IMG/VR virus record: IMGVR_UViG_3300007609_000008
Coordinates: 1 to 64,000 of that record
Length of the DNA stretch: 64,000 nucleotides
Origin: a virus
Direction: 5' to 3' (one strand)
Numbering within the stretch: the first letter of the stretch is position 1; each line of letters opens with the position of its first letter. Shown piece by piece: positions 33,335 to 40,148 of this stretch. The translations under genes and the position numbers were made by a program. The notes under the pieces are model-generated. The model was given only the letters and a program-made list of their open reading frames with translations, had not been told where the DNA came from and did no database searches.

Positions 33335-33526
33335 ATGACCAAGACTAACCACAGAGAAATGGCAGATAAGCTAATCCAAGAATTCCTAAAGAATGGCGGT
33401 ACTATCACCAAGGTACCAGCTAAGCCAGTACGGGTACGCCATATTGCCGGGCTCAAGTGGGCAAGTATCGCTCACACAGGCCGTAAGCAAATCACCGTGG
33501 CCAGAATGTTATCTCAGGGAGTGTAA
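33335..33526 (+). CDS. small basic early protein of unknown function
   Basis: 63 residues, basic. It starts MTKTNHREMADKLIQEFLKN and has a central KPVRVRHIAGLKWASIA segment. Its promoter and leader nearly duplicate those of the following gene. Not recognised. Confidence 0.55.
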   Translation: MTKTNHREMADKLIQEFLKNGGTITKVPAKPVRVRHIAGLKWASIAHTGRKQITVARMLSQGV

Positions 33527-33534
33527 AAAAAGGG

Positions 33535-33562
33535 TTGACAAATCCAAAAAACCCTGTATAAT
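33535..33562 (+). promoter_or_regulatory. sigma70-type early promoter cassette
   Basis: TTGACA at 33535-33540, 16-base spacer, TATAAT at 33557-33562, leader ACAAATCAGAGAAAAAGGAA. Confidence 0.85.
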
Positions 33563-33594
33563 GTAACCACAAATCAGAGAAAAAGGAAATAACC

Positions 33595-34296
33595 ATGAAA
33601 TACCTATCTATCGGTTCAAACGCTAAGACAATCAAGTCGGACAAGGGCGGCGAGTACCTAACCGCTATCATGTACATGGCTCCAGCAGATACAGTGGACG
33701 GTATCAACGTCTGCCCTACGGCTGAATTAGCTGGTTGTAAGTCTGCCTGCCTATACAAGGCTGGCATGGGCTCATTTTCGAACGTCCAGAAAGCCCGTAT
33801 GGCCAAGACTATCGCATTCCGTGACAATCCAGTGGCTTTCGTGGACCAGCTGGCAGATGATATCCAAAAAGGTATCAAAAAAGCCACCAAGAAGGGTGTC
33901 CAGCTAGTCGTCCGTCTCAATGGCACCTCAGATATCGCTTGGGAGAACCAGAAAGGCTCAAATGGCCTAAACCTCATGGACACCTTCCCTGATACCCAAT
34001 TCTATGACTACACCAAACTCCCTGGCCGTAAAGTGCCAGCCAACTACCACCTCACTGTATCTTACTCAGAGGCCAACCTAGCCTACGCTTCTAAGGCTAA
34101 CCGTACCACTCACAACCTAGCAGTGGTATTCCGCAAGGATCTCCCAGAAGTCTTCCTAGGACGTAAGGTTATCAATGGCGACAAGGACGACCTTCGCTTC
34201 CTAGATCTGGCCAACGTGGTCGTCGGTCTAATCGCTAAGGGCCCAGCCAAGAAGGATACCTCTGGCTTCGTAATCGACGGTCACGCAAGTATCTGA
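33595..34296 (+). CDS. GP88-like early protein
   Basis: 233 residues. VCPTAELAGCKSACLYKAG gives Cys40, Cys48 and Cys52 in the spacing I associate with the phage gene product 88 family, followed by QKARMAKTIAF and RLNGTSDIAWE blocks also typical of it. The cysteine cluster suggests a metal or Fe-S site. The function of the family is not established. It is the largest of the early single-gene units and has a higher GC content than the genome average. Confidence 0.65.
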   Translation: MKYLSIGSNAKTIKSDKGGEYLTAIMYMAPADTVDGINVCPTAELAGCKSACLYKAGMGSFSNVQKARMAKTIAFRDNPVAFVDQLADDIQKGIKKATKKGVQLVVRLNGTSDIAWENQKGSNGLNLMDTFPDTQFYDYTKLPGRKVPANYHLTVSYSEANLAYASKANRTTHNLAVVFRKDLPEVFLGRKVINGDKDDLRFLDLANVVVGLIAKGPAKKDTSGFVIDGHASI

Positions 34297-34327
34297 TTCC
34301 ATTAAGGTAAATAATTACAAAAAAGGG

Positions 34328-34356
34328 TTGACAAATACCAAAACCCTGTGTATAAT
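34328..34356 (+). promoter_or_regulatory. sigma70-type early promoter cassette
   Basis: TTGACA at 34328-34333, 17-base spacer, TATAAT at 34351-34356, leader TACAAACTGAAAAAAAGAGG. Confidence 0.85.
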
Positions 34357-34388
34357 GTACTTACAAACTGAAAAAAAGAGGAAAAACC

Positions 34389-34604
34389 ATGCAACCAATA
34401 ACTAAGCAATTCGTCAAAATGTATAACGAGGCAGATATCATGGCCTCACGCTCTAATCAGATGATCGCTTGGATGATCGAAACCCTAGAGCAACAATCGG
34501 CTGAAGGCAACCTAGATCGTAACGGTCAGGTACACCTAGCCCTAGGTAAAGAGTTTAAGGAAGAGCTTGAGGCTTATCTAGCCAAGCCCATCGGAGGAGA
34601 ATAA
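34389..34604 (+). CDS. small early protein of unknown function
   Basis: 71 residues, helical and acidic (QMIAWMIETLEQQSAEGNLD). It ends KPIGGE, and the GGAGGAGA of its last codons forms the ribosome site of the next tiny gene. No family is recognised. Confidence 0.55.
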   Translation: MQPITKQFVKMYNEADIMASRSNQMIAWMIETLEQQSAEGNLDRNGQVHLALGKEFKEELEAYLAKPIGGE

Positions 34605-34605
34605 G

Positions 34606-34695
34606 ATGATGGCAATCCTTAAGGAACTCCTAATCTGTACCGCAGTCGGCCTAGCTCTAGCTCTCCTATTAGGCTGGCAGCTCCTCCTAGCTTAG
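34606..34695 (+). CDS. 29-residue single-pass membrane peptide
   Basis: ATG at 34606 with a strong GGAGGAGA at 34593-34600. The peptide is MMAILKELL followed by a hydrophobic helix (ICTAVGLALALLLGWQLLLA). It starts one base after the preceding stop. Small membrane peptides of this kind can act as holin-like, anti-defence or membrane-protein regulators; nothing here chooses between them. Confidence 0.55.
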   Translation: MMAILKELLICTAVGLALALLLGWQLLLA

Positions 34696-34702
34696 ACCAG
34701 AG

Positions 34703-34753
34703 AGCGTCCCTAAATCCCAGAATCCGAGGTAGGGTTTTGGTACCAGGGACGCT
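34703..34753 (+). other. long inverted repeat, possible structured RNA or terminator
   Basis: AGCGTCCCT (34703-34711) and AGGGACGCT (34745-34753) form a perfect 9-bp stem enclosing 33 bases, within which ATCCC/GGGTT-type pairing is possible. The 3' side reads TCTATAT, only a weak T-tract. Confidence 0.5.
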
Positions 34754-34910
34754 TCTATATAACGGTATATACCCACCAGCCATGTTTCAAGGTCACAGGG
34801 TTCCTTCACAGAGATTCCCTATATAAAAAAATTGCAGAAAATTTTTCGCAGCCAAAAAAGTCGGCACAGAACTCGGCAACCAACGGCGGGCAAAAAAGAG
34901 CAAATAATGG

Positions 34911-34939
34911 TTGACAGCCCAGTACAACCCTGTTATAAT
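34911..34939 (+). promoter_or_regulatory. sigma70-type promoter
   Basis: TTGACA at 34911-34916, 17-base spacer, TATAAT at 34934-34939. It differs from the other cassettes in lacking the TACAAACTGA leader. Confidence 0.75.
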
Positions 34940-34960
34940 TGGACATGTCCCCTTTAAGAA

Positions 34961-34987
34961 TAGATCTATTGGAGTGTATTAGATCTA
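34961..34987. promoter_or_regulatory. twin palindromes, operator candidate
   Basis: TAGATCTA at 34961-34968 and again at 34980-34987, 19 bases apart. They lie downstream of the 34911 promoter and just upstream of the 34997 promoter, a good place for a repressor or activator. Confidence 0.45.
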
Positions 34988-34996
34988 TAATAACGC

Positions 34997-35025
34997 TTGA
35001 CAATACCCCAAGAATTTTGTATAAT
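34997..35025 (+). promoter_or_regulatory. sigma70-type early promoter
   Basis: TTGACA at 34997-35002, 17-base spacer, TATAAT at 35020-35025, leader TACACAATGAGAAATGGAGA. This rules out a start codon at 34997. Confidence 0.85.
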
Positions 35026-35056
35026 GTCTATACACAATGAGAAATGGAGAACAGCA

Positions 35057-36580
35057 ATGTCAGCAATGGCTACAGAGAATTATGAGAATCCTGAGAATCC
35101 CGATATTACGACTGTTAAGACATGGAAAAGAGGCATGAGTTCCGTTAAACTGAAAGCAGAGAAAAAGGCAACTACAACACTCACTGAGGCTATTGATGCA
35201 CTTAAGCCTATGCCTAAATTCACTAAGGTTAATATGTCTATTGCTGAGTTTGTTAATGATCTGTTACCCGATACAGACTGCAACCCTATTGGACAGCGTC
35301 CCCCTATTTCTTCAGATACAGACAATGAGAAGTCGAGAGGCATTGTTGATTCTATCATGAAGAACTATGATATTGGCTTAATTACGCTTGTCGATGTAAA
35401 AGACGTAGATAAGACACCTTACAAGTGGGAGTCTGTAGACGGTGGTCATCGCAAGCGTAGTATTAGAGACTTCCTGAATAATCTTGTTAAATGGAATGGT
35501 AGATACTATTCTCAATTGTCTAAAGCAGAACAGAATCACTTTAAGTCTTATCCCTTGTCATTTACTCTTTATGAGAATATGCCTGCATACATCATAGGCG
35601 ATATCTTCCGCACTACTAATAAGACTACTGATGTAAATGATCAAGAGACTTTGAACTCTTACGGCGATCACCCTGTTGCGAATGCGATTAGGGAAACAGT
35701 CCGAATGGTTGCAAGCAGCAACGGCAAGGCTACCGTGATCCATGATCTCTTTGAGGTTTCTGTTGGGGGCCGTTTCAGATGGATCAGCGGCGATAATCTG
35801 CGGCTACGCCAAGAGGAGTTTGTGGCTCGTATCTACTACTCTTTCTATGAGAAGGGCAATAATGCTACGCTAGGGTCAAGAACATCTAAGCAGATAGCGC
35901 ATCTGTATAATGATCCCTCTGTTAATATAAAGCAGTTGAAGAAGAAAGTTGATAAGTGTTTGGACTTCTTGTTTGAGATGGCTAAAGTACGAAAGCAGAC
36001 AGTGGGTGACGGACTGGGTAACAGCGAGAAGAATGCGTTGCTGAATCTGTACTTGTATCTGTCGGACAGCTATAACAGCGACCTAGAATGTAATGACTAT
36101 GTGAGCTGGTACAAAGCGTTTTCAGTTGTCTATAACGACCTGTCTAGAGATCCAAAAGGCATTTGGTCAGAAGTGCCTGATCTAGATTTTGAGTCTAAAG
36201 ATTCTACAATCTCTCAGTTGTTCAAAGACTATTGTCGCAACCATGATAACAAAGACAAGCTAACACAGTCTGTTATCTGGATGACGCAACACGAGAAGTG
36301 GTCACTTGTTAATGAATACACCTTGTTTAAAGATCGTAATCGTTCTTTTCCTAAGTGGATGAAAGAAGTCAAGCTCCAAGAACAAGGTTATGTCTGTGCG
36401 ATTGACGGACTACCGTTAGACTGGAAAGACGCAGAAGCTGGACACATTATTGCTCATGTTAAGGGTGGTCCTACAGTGTACGACAATCTCGCTATGATTC
36501 GCAAGTCTCATAATCGTGACATGGGTACAATGGACGTCAATGAGTATCTTGAACACTACAACAAGACAAAGGCAGCGTAA
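35057..36580 (+). CDS. DUF262-HNH nuclease-like protein
   Basis: 507 residues from the ATG at 35057, set by TGGAGA and by the promoter upstream. The N-terminal ~180 residues resemble DUF262 (ParB/GmrS-like), with VDGGHRKRSIRDFL in place of the family's DGQQR block. The C-terminus carries an HNH motif (CAIDGLPL, AGHIIAHVKGG, YDNLAMIRKSHN). This domain pair is known from GmrSD-type modification-dependent restriction and related defence proteins. In a phage it could degrade host DNA or exclude rivals. Early expression is likely. Confidence 0.7.
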   Translation: MSAMATENYENPENPDITTVKTWKRGMSSVKLKAEKKATTTLTEAIDALKPMPKFTKVNMSIAEFVNDLLPDTDCNPIGQRPPISSDTDNEKSRGIVDSIMKNYDIGLITLVDVKDVDKTPYKWESVDGGHRKRSIRDFLNNLVKWNGRYYSQLSKAEQNHFKSYPLSFTLYENMPAYIIGDIFRTTNKTTDVNDQETLNSYGDHPVANAIRETVRMVASSNGKATVIHDLFEVSVGGRFRWISGDNLRLRQEEFVARIYYSFYEKGNNATLGSRTSKQIAHLYNDPSVNIKQLKKKVDKCLDFLFEMAKVRKQTVGDGLGNSEKNALLNLYLYLSDSYNSDLECNDYVSWYKAFSVVYNDLSRDPKGIWSEVPDLDFESKDSTISQLFKDYCRNHDNKDKLTQSVIWMTQHEKWSLVNEYTLFKDRNRSFPKWMKEVKLQEQGYVCAIDGLPLDWKDAEAGHIIAHVKGGPTVYDNLAMIRKSHNRDMGTMDVNEYLEHYNKTKAA

Positions 36581-36741
36581 TGGAAAGAGAAACACTAGAG
36601 TTAGTGATCGGGTCGTTTGCCTTGCTGTCATTCTGTTATATGGGATTTGCTCTCACACTGTATTACAAAGCAAGTAAGCCTACAAAGCGAAGAGTGTACG
36701 ATAAGCACAGTGTTAAGTATCGTGACGGGGACAATACCTAA
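36580..36741 (+). CDS. small membrane protein
   Basis: 53 residues with one membrane segment (GSFALLSFCYMGFALTLYY) and a basic C-terminal tail (KPTKRRVYDKHSVKYRDGD). The ATG overlaps the previous TAA and its stop overlaps the next ATG. Function unknown. Confidence 0.55.
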   Translation: MERETLELVIGSFALLSFCYMGFALTLYYKASKPTKRRVYDKHSVKYRDGDNT

Positions 36742-37061
36742 TGAATGAATATAACCCAGACAATTGGGTCGTTCTGAAAATTGTTAATGAAGGCGAGACA
36801 CTCTATAAAGTGCTTGCTGGATGGAGCGGTGGCTATCTAGACGGCGATTCTTGGCGATTGAACTCAGGTATCACCGAAGTCAAAGGCGACAGTGATGGCA
36901 GCCTATTCTTCTACGGTCATTCAGGCAGTTGCTATACATGTCACCCAGAAAGATATCGCTTGACAATGGCTATTGCTGGAGTGTATAATCAGCTTAAAGA
37001 AAAGTTTGGTGATGCAATTGAAATGATGCCAGAAGACACTGATTGGAGGGAGATTGTGTGA
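36741..37061 (+). CDS. small conserved phage protein
   Basis: 106 residues. It has an N-terminal beta domain (NWVVLKIVNEGETLYKVLAGW) rich in Trp and Gly and a CYTCHPERYR segment with a CxxCH-like pattern, but no haem-binding context. I recall similar phage proteins with unknown function. Overlaps both neighbours by one base. Confidence 0.55.
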   Translation: MNEYNPDNWVVLKIVNEGETLYKVLAGWSGGYLDGDSWRLNSGITEVKGDSDGSLFFYGHSGSCYTCHPERYRLTMAIAGVYNQLKEKFGDAIEMMPEDTDWREIV

Positions 37062-37357
37062 TGAGTGATAAAGAAGAGTTGTTTGAGGCACTCAGAGAGA
37101 TCAGAGAATCACAACGGCAAGCAAAGGCAGAATATGAAACCAAGAACGATGCTTGGTGGAACGGTCTAACAGAAGAAGAGCGTGAAGATGCGTTCTATGC
37201 TGTGTGCAAACGTATACACAAAGCAGAGTTTGTAGATCAGGCTTCTTATCGTGGAACATTGTATGATGTGTTTGGTTTTGATGAGAGTATGTATGGTCGT
37301 GGTATAGACTGTGGGTATGGAGATATCCATAACTCTATCTTTTTACTTGAGGAGTAA
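37061..37357 (+). CDS. small acidic protein of unknown function
   Basis: 98 residues from the ATG at 37061, preceded by GGAGGGAGA; the longer reading from 37043 lacks this support. Charged helical N-terminus (EALREIRESQRQAKAEYETK), then a region rich in Tyr and Gly. Not recognised. Confidence 0.55.
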   Translation: MSDKEELFEALREIRESQRQAKAEYETKNDAWWNGLTEEEREDAFYAVCKRIHKAEFVDQASYRGTLYDVFGFDESMYGRGIDCGYGDIHNSIFLLEE

Positions 37358-37363
37358 TTTATT

Positions 37364-37600
37364 ATGAATTGGCATTATGCAGCAAAGAAGTTCAGTTCCG
37401 AAATTGAAGAATGGTACGGTCTTGTTGAAGTCTTTGATGAAGACATGCACACAGAGAATGAAGTCACTGTCAATGGAGCTTCTCCAGAAGAGTTAGCTAT
37501 GTGGCTACGACAAGCAGCAGATGATGTTGAAAAGTATGGTGTTGTAAATGATACTGATGATGGAAAGAAAATGTGTGACAAGCCATTATTGGAGAAGTAA
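37364..37600 (+). CDS. small protein of unknown function
   Basis: 78 residues. An alpha-beta fold is suggested by WYGLVEVFDEDM, TVNGASPEELAMWLRQAADD. A GAGGAG site lies at its upstream border. The arrangement of a short beta sheet and a helix after PEEL resembles many small phage accessory proteins without known role. Confidence 0.5.
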   Translation: MNWHYAAKKFSSEIEEWYGLVEVFDEDMHTENEVTVNGASPEELAMWLRQAADDVEKYGVVNDTDDGKKMCDKPLLEK

Positions 37601-37601
37601 T

Positions 37602-37832
37602 ATGACCATGCCAACAGAAAGAACACAAGCAGTATTACGAGTGGAACGATTTCTGCTGGATCTGCGTAACCCCAAGAAATATCCCCGTATTCCCAAAGCA
37701 GTGCGTGAAGAAGCCAGTCGATTGTTGAAACACTATCCGTCACAGTACGATATGATGTACATCGATGAAAGTTTTGAGCCGTTGGAGGCAATAGATTATG
37801 AACGAGACCTTGTTGGAAGAGGTGGGCAATGA
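37602..37832 (+). CDS. BPSL0761-like protein
   Basis: 76 residues from the ATG at 37602 with GGAGAAG just upstream. MPTERTQAVLRVERFLLDL, then RIPKAVREEASRLLKHYPS and YDMMYI match the small BPSL0761 family that I recall from bacteria and phages. Function is not known. Confidence 0.65.
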   Translation: MTMPTERTQAVLRVERFLLDLRNPKKYPRIPKAVREEASRLLKHYPSQYDMMYIDESFEPLEAIDYERDLVGRGGQ

Positions 37833-37863
37833 AGAAACGATTGGTTAGACACTCTTGAAACTG

Positions 37864-38103
37864 ATGATGATTAATTCAAAGACTATAAGTATCACTAAGT
37901 GGTTAGCTACGATTCTAGTGATTACGGCGACTGCCTTTAACAGTTTGGGCTACTACCCAATAGGACCTATCATTAATGCGTTTGCTGGTCTGCTATGGTG
38001 TGCAGTATCAATAGCGTGGAACGACAAGGCATTAATGGTAACGAATTTTACGATAACTTTTGTTTGTATTGCCGGGTTGGCATTTAATTTTGGAGCATTG
38101 TGA
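37864..38103 (+). CDS. small membrane protein, three predicted segments
   Basis: 79 residues. Hydrophobic stretches WLATILVITATAFNSLG, IINAFAGLLWCAVSIAW and FTITFVCIAGLAFNFG suggest three membrane helices. Starts at 37855 (TTG), 37864 and 37867 are all possible. A holin role is conceivable by size and topology, but the gene sits in the early region. Shares one base with the next start. Confidence 0.5.
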   Translation: MMINSKTISITKWLATILVITATAFNSLGYYPIGPIINAFAGLLWCAVSIAWNDKALMVTNFTITFVCIAGLAFNFGAL

Positions 38104-38306
38104 TGGAATCAGTAGTAGAGGCACTTCGTGAAAAGACAGTTGGCTTTCAGCCGCATACGTATTATCTGAACGGTGCTGGTAAGTGTGTAGCGTATAAGAA
38201 GAACGGCGAAGACAGTGTTAAGGTCTTTATCAAGCCTTTGTCGTTTAGTAAGAGTTATCGTAAGTTTGAGAAATTACCCGTTGATGAACAAGGAATAGTA
38301 CTATGA
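38103..38306 (+). CDS. small conserved phage protein
   Basis: 67 residues from the ATG at 38103. The body (KTVGFQPHTYYLNGAGKCVA, FIKPLSFSKSYRKF) is basic and beta-rich. Similar small proteins occur in marine phages as far as I recall; no activity is known. Overlaps the following start by four bases. Confidence 0.5.
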   Translation: MESVVEALREKTVGFQPHTYYLNGAGKCVAYKKNGEDSVKVFIKPLSFSKSYRKFEKLPVDEQGIVL

Positions 38307-38437
38307 GCGATGAAGATTTCAGTAAAGTAGAATTACGCCACGATGAAGGCAAGGCAGTCATGGGCGTTGTAGCTCTTTGTGTGACTATCGTAGGAACGTT
38401 TTGTTTCTTTGCACTTAAAGCTGTAGGAGTGCTATAA
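38303..38437 (+). CDS. 44-residue membrane protein
   Basis: ATG at 38303 with AGGAA upstream. A hydrophilic N-terminus (SDEDFSKVELRHDEGK) is followed by one membrane helix (VVALCVTIVGTFCFFALKAV). Last gene of the rightward early block. Confidence 0.5.
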   Translation: MSDEDFSKVELRHDEGKAVMGVVALCVTIVGTFCFFALKAVGVL

Positions 38438-38445
38438 TACTGTTA

Positions 38446-38464
38446 GGATGGCCAATGGCCATCC
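38446..38464. terminator. hairpin between convergent gene blocks
   Basis: GGATGGCC, loop AAT, GGCCATCC: a perfect 8-bp stem between convergent genes at 38437 and 38474. No T-tract, so it is a weak or bidirectional terminator. Confidence 0.5.
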
Positions 38465-38473
38465 ATTTACAGC

Positions 38474-38977
38474 TTATTCAGAATCGTTGAGCGGGTTGTC
38501 TAAGATTCGCTCAATCTTTTCCTCTATCTCGTCACGCATTTCACGTAACTCTTCGTCTAACTCTCTTAGACGGTCATTCAAAGATGTTTCCATAGCGTAC
38601 ACATCGTTACGCAAATCTCTCTGAGTCTCGTTTGTAGACTCATCAATAGTACGGACAAAAGTATCAACCTCATCTGCGTCTTCACGCACACGGTCTAAGT
38701 CTTCACGCATACTTTCGAGTAGAGTCGTTACAGTTTCAAACTGCTGACCAACATCTTCTTGTAGTGAAGCTACTGTTTCTGCTTGTACGGCTAACTGCTG
38801 ATTGATACCAGACATGTCAGGTGCGACATATTCTGTCACTGCTTGTTCTGCATCAAGCAACCGCTGATACAATTCAAAGCCGCCCCATAAGCCGCCAATG
38901 ATTGTACCGAGTAATGGAATGAGCACAAGTGCTTTACCACCTGATACTTTCATTTCTCCTATTTCTACCTCAGCCAT
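38474..38977 (-). CDS. membrane-anchored coiled-coil protein
   Basis: 167 residues on the minus strand. One N-terminal membrane segment (ALVLIPLLGTIIGGLWGGF) and then about 120 residues of acidic heptad helix ending in DEIEEKIERILDN. AGGAG precedes the ATG. It is the last gene of a four-gene leftward late operon that also encodes two secreted proteins. Role unknown. Confidence 0.55.
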   Translation of the reverse strand: MAEVEIGEMKVSGGKALVLIPLLGTIIGGLWGGFELYQRLLDAEQAVTEYVAPDMSGINQQLAVQAETVASLQEDVGQQFETVTTLLESMREDLDRVREDADEVDTFVRTIDESTNETQRDLRNDVYAMETSLNDRLRELDEELREMRDEIEEKIERILDNPLNDSE

Positions 38978-38990
38978 TTATTTTCTCCTT

Positions 38991-40124
38991 TTATGGTCTT
39001 GCTATGAAATTAGGTACTTCTGGGTCGTACGGATCTGGTAAAACATCTAATTCAGCATTTCTAGCATCATACCAAGACTCTGGTTGGAATGTTACTGAAC
39101 TTGTTTTCGTCCAACCATTGCTTCCGCTTGAATATGTAACAGTATCACCTGTAACTGAAGTGATTAGAACATCTTGTAAAAAATTATATTCAGCTACTAT
39201 ATCTGACTTACAGTTAGATGCAGCAGCTATAATCTCAGGCCCGTATGCAGCTATAATAGGTGCTTTATAATCCATTTCACTGGCGACTTCTAGCTCACCG
39301 TCTTCATTAAAATCTGCGTCTCTAGCTGATAAAGCGTCTATTGTGTCAGACAACGAGCCCGACCCATTAGGTACGCCATGATTAAATGTAATTGATTTAA
39401 GTTTTGTTGTTATGTCTAAACTCTGTGCAAACTCTGCCCATTTTCCTATCTTGTTCAACACTGTCAGCGCATAACCACTGTTAGTAATTATTTCTTGATT
39501 ATCATTATTTAATTTATACTCCCCAACTATGTAATCCGCATCTGCTTCTGGCTGTACATCTTCTTCTACTAATGATCCTACTGAAATATTGCAATCGTAT
39601 CTAGATGCTAATGTTCCGGTAACTAGTTGTGTAAACTGAGTATTGAGTTGTCCTATGATTGAGTTTGCATCAGTCCTAAGTTCATCGATTTCGTCTTGTT
39701 TAGTTTGTCTATGACTTTCAGCAGTATTGGCCTGAGATGTCGCATTACTGTAATCTGTAGCGTAATCTGGATCTAATGGATCTAAATTATCTCTATGTGT
39801 TAGCCATTCATCTCTTATATTTGCATGCGTGTCTCTTGCATCACACTGCGCTATTAATTTTGCATCTATATTGTTCTTATGTCCAACCGCAGTAGTGTAT
39901 AGCGGTTTTGCCGTATATTTAATTCTTGCTATTTCATCTGCCATAGAATACATAGAGGCTTCAGAGATATCGTTGTTTGCGACAATTGTACTTTCTAGGT
40001 ATACGTCTTCTAAGTTAGTTAAAAGACCCATGTTGTTTTTTAAATCTAACATCCAGTCAAGAATTTGATGTTCAAGCCTTTCTTCTACGTCATTTACATC
40101 AGCGGTAATCGGACAGTCAGCCAT
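38991..40124 (-). CDS. late protein of unknown function, possibly structural
   Basis: 377 residues on the minus strand. The first ~190 residues are helical and charged with repeated AN/TAES/TKQDE turns; the second half is beta-rich (VGEYKLNNDNQEIITNSGYA). No enzyme motif is seen. AGGAG and a TATAAATA late promoter (40150-40157) precede it. A tail or fibre component is plausible from expression class and size. Confidence 0.5.
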   Translation of the reverse strand: MADCPITADVNDVEERLEHQILDWMLDLKNNMGLLTNLEDVYLESTIVANNDISEASMYSMADEIARIKYTAKPLYTTAVGHKNNIDAKLIAQCDARDTHANIRDEWLTHRDNLDPLDPDYATDYSNATSQANTAESHRQTKQDEIDELRTDANSIIGQLNTQFTQLVTGTLASRYDCNISVGSLVEEDVQPEADADYIVGEYKLNNDNQEIITNSGYALTVLNKIGKWAEFAQSLDITTKLKSITFNHGVPNGSGSLSDTIDALSARDADFNEDGELEVASEMDYKAPIIAAYGPEIIAAASNCKSDIVAEYNFLQDVLITSVTGDTVTYSSGSNGWTKTSSVTFQPESWYDARNAELDVLPDPYDPEVPNFIARP

Positions 40125-40148
40125 TATAATCTCCTAATCAATAATGTA

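Larger units (their letters stand above)
34696..35056. other. intergenic region ahead of the DUF262-HNH gene
   Basis: About 360 bases. It holds the 34703 hairpin, two sigma70-type promoters and twin TAGATCTA palindromes. No convincing gene is seen; a 31-codon ORF at 34945-35040 would be leaderless from the first promoter and is probably chance. Confidence 0.6.

Noticed and set aside
34945-35040. 31-codon ORF after the 34911 promoter
   Set aside because: It would be leaderless, spans the next promoter and has no recognisable features.
34997-35056. Upstream extension of the DUF262-HNH gene from a TTG
   Set aside because: The TTG is the first half of a consensus -35 box; the downstream ATG at 35057 has a good ribosome site after the promoter.
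36741-37061. CYTCH as a haem c site
   Set aside because: The protein has no signal peptide, a single match and no cytochrome context.
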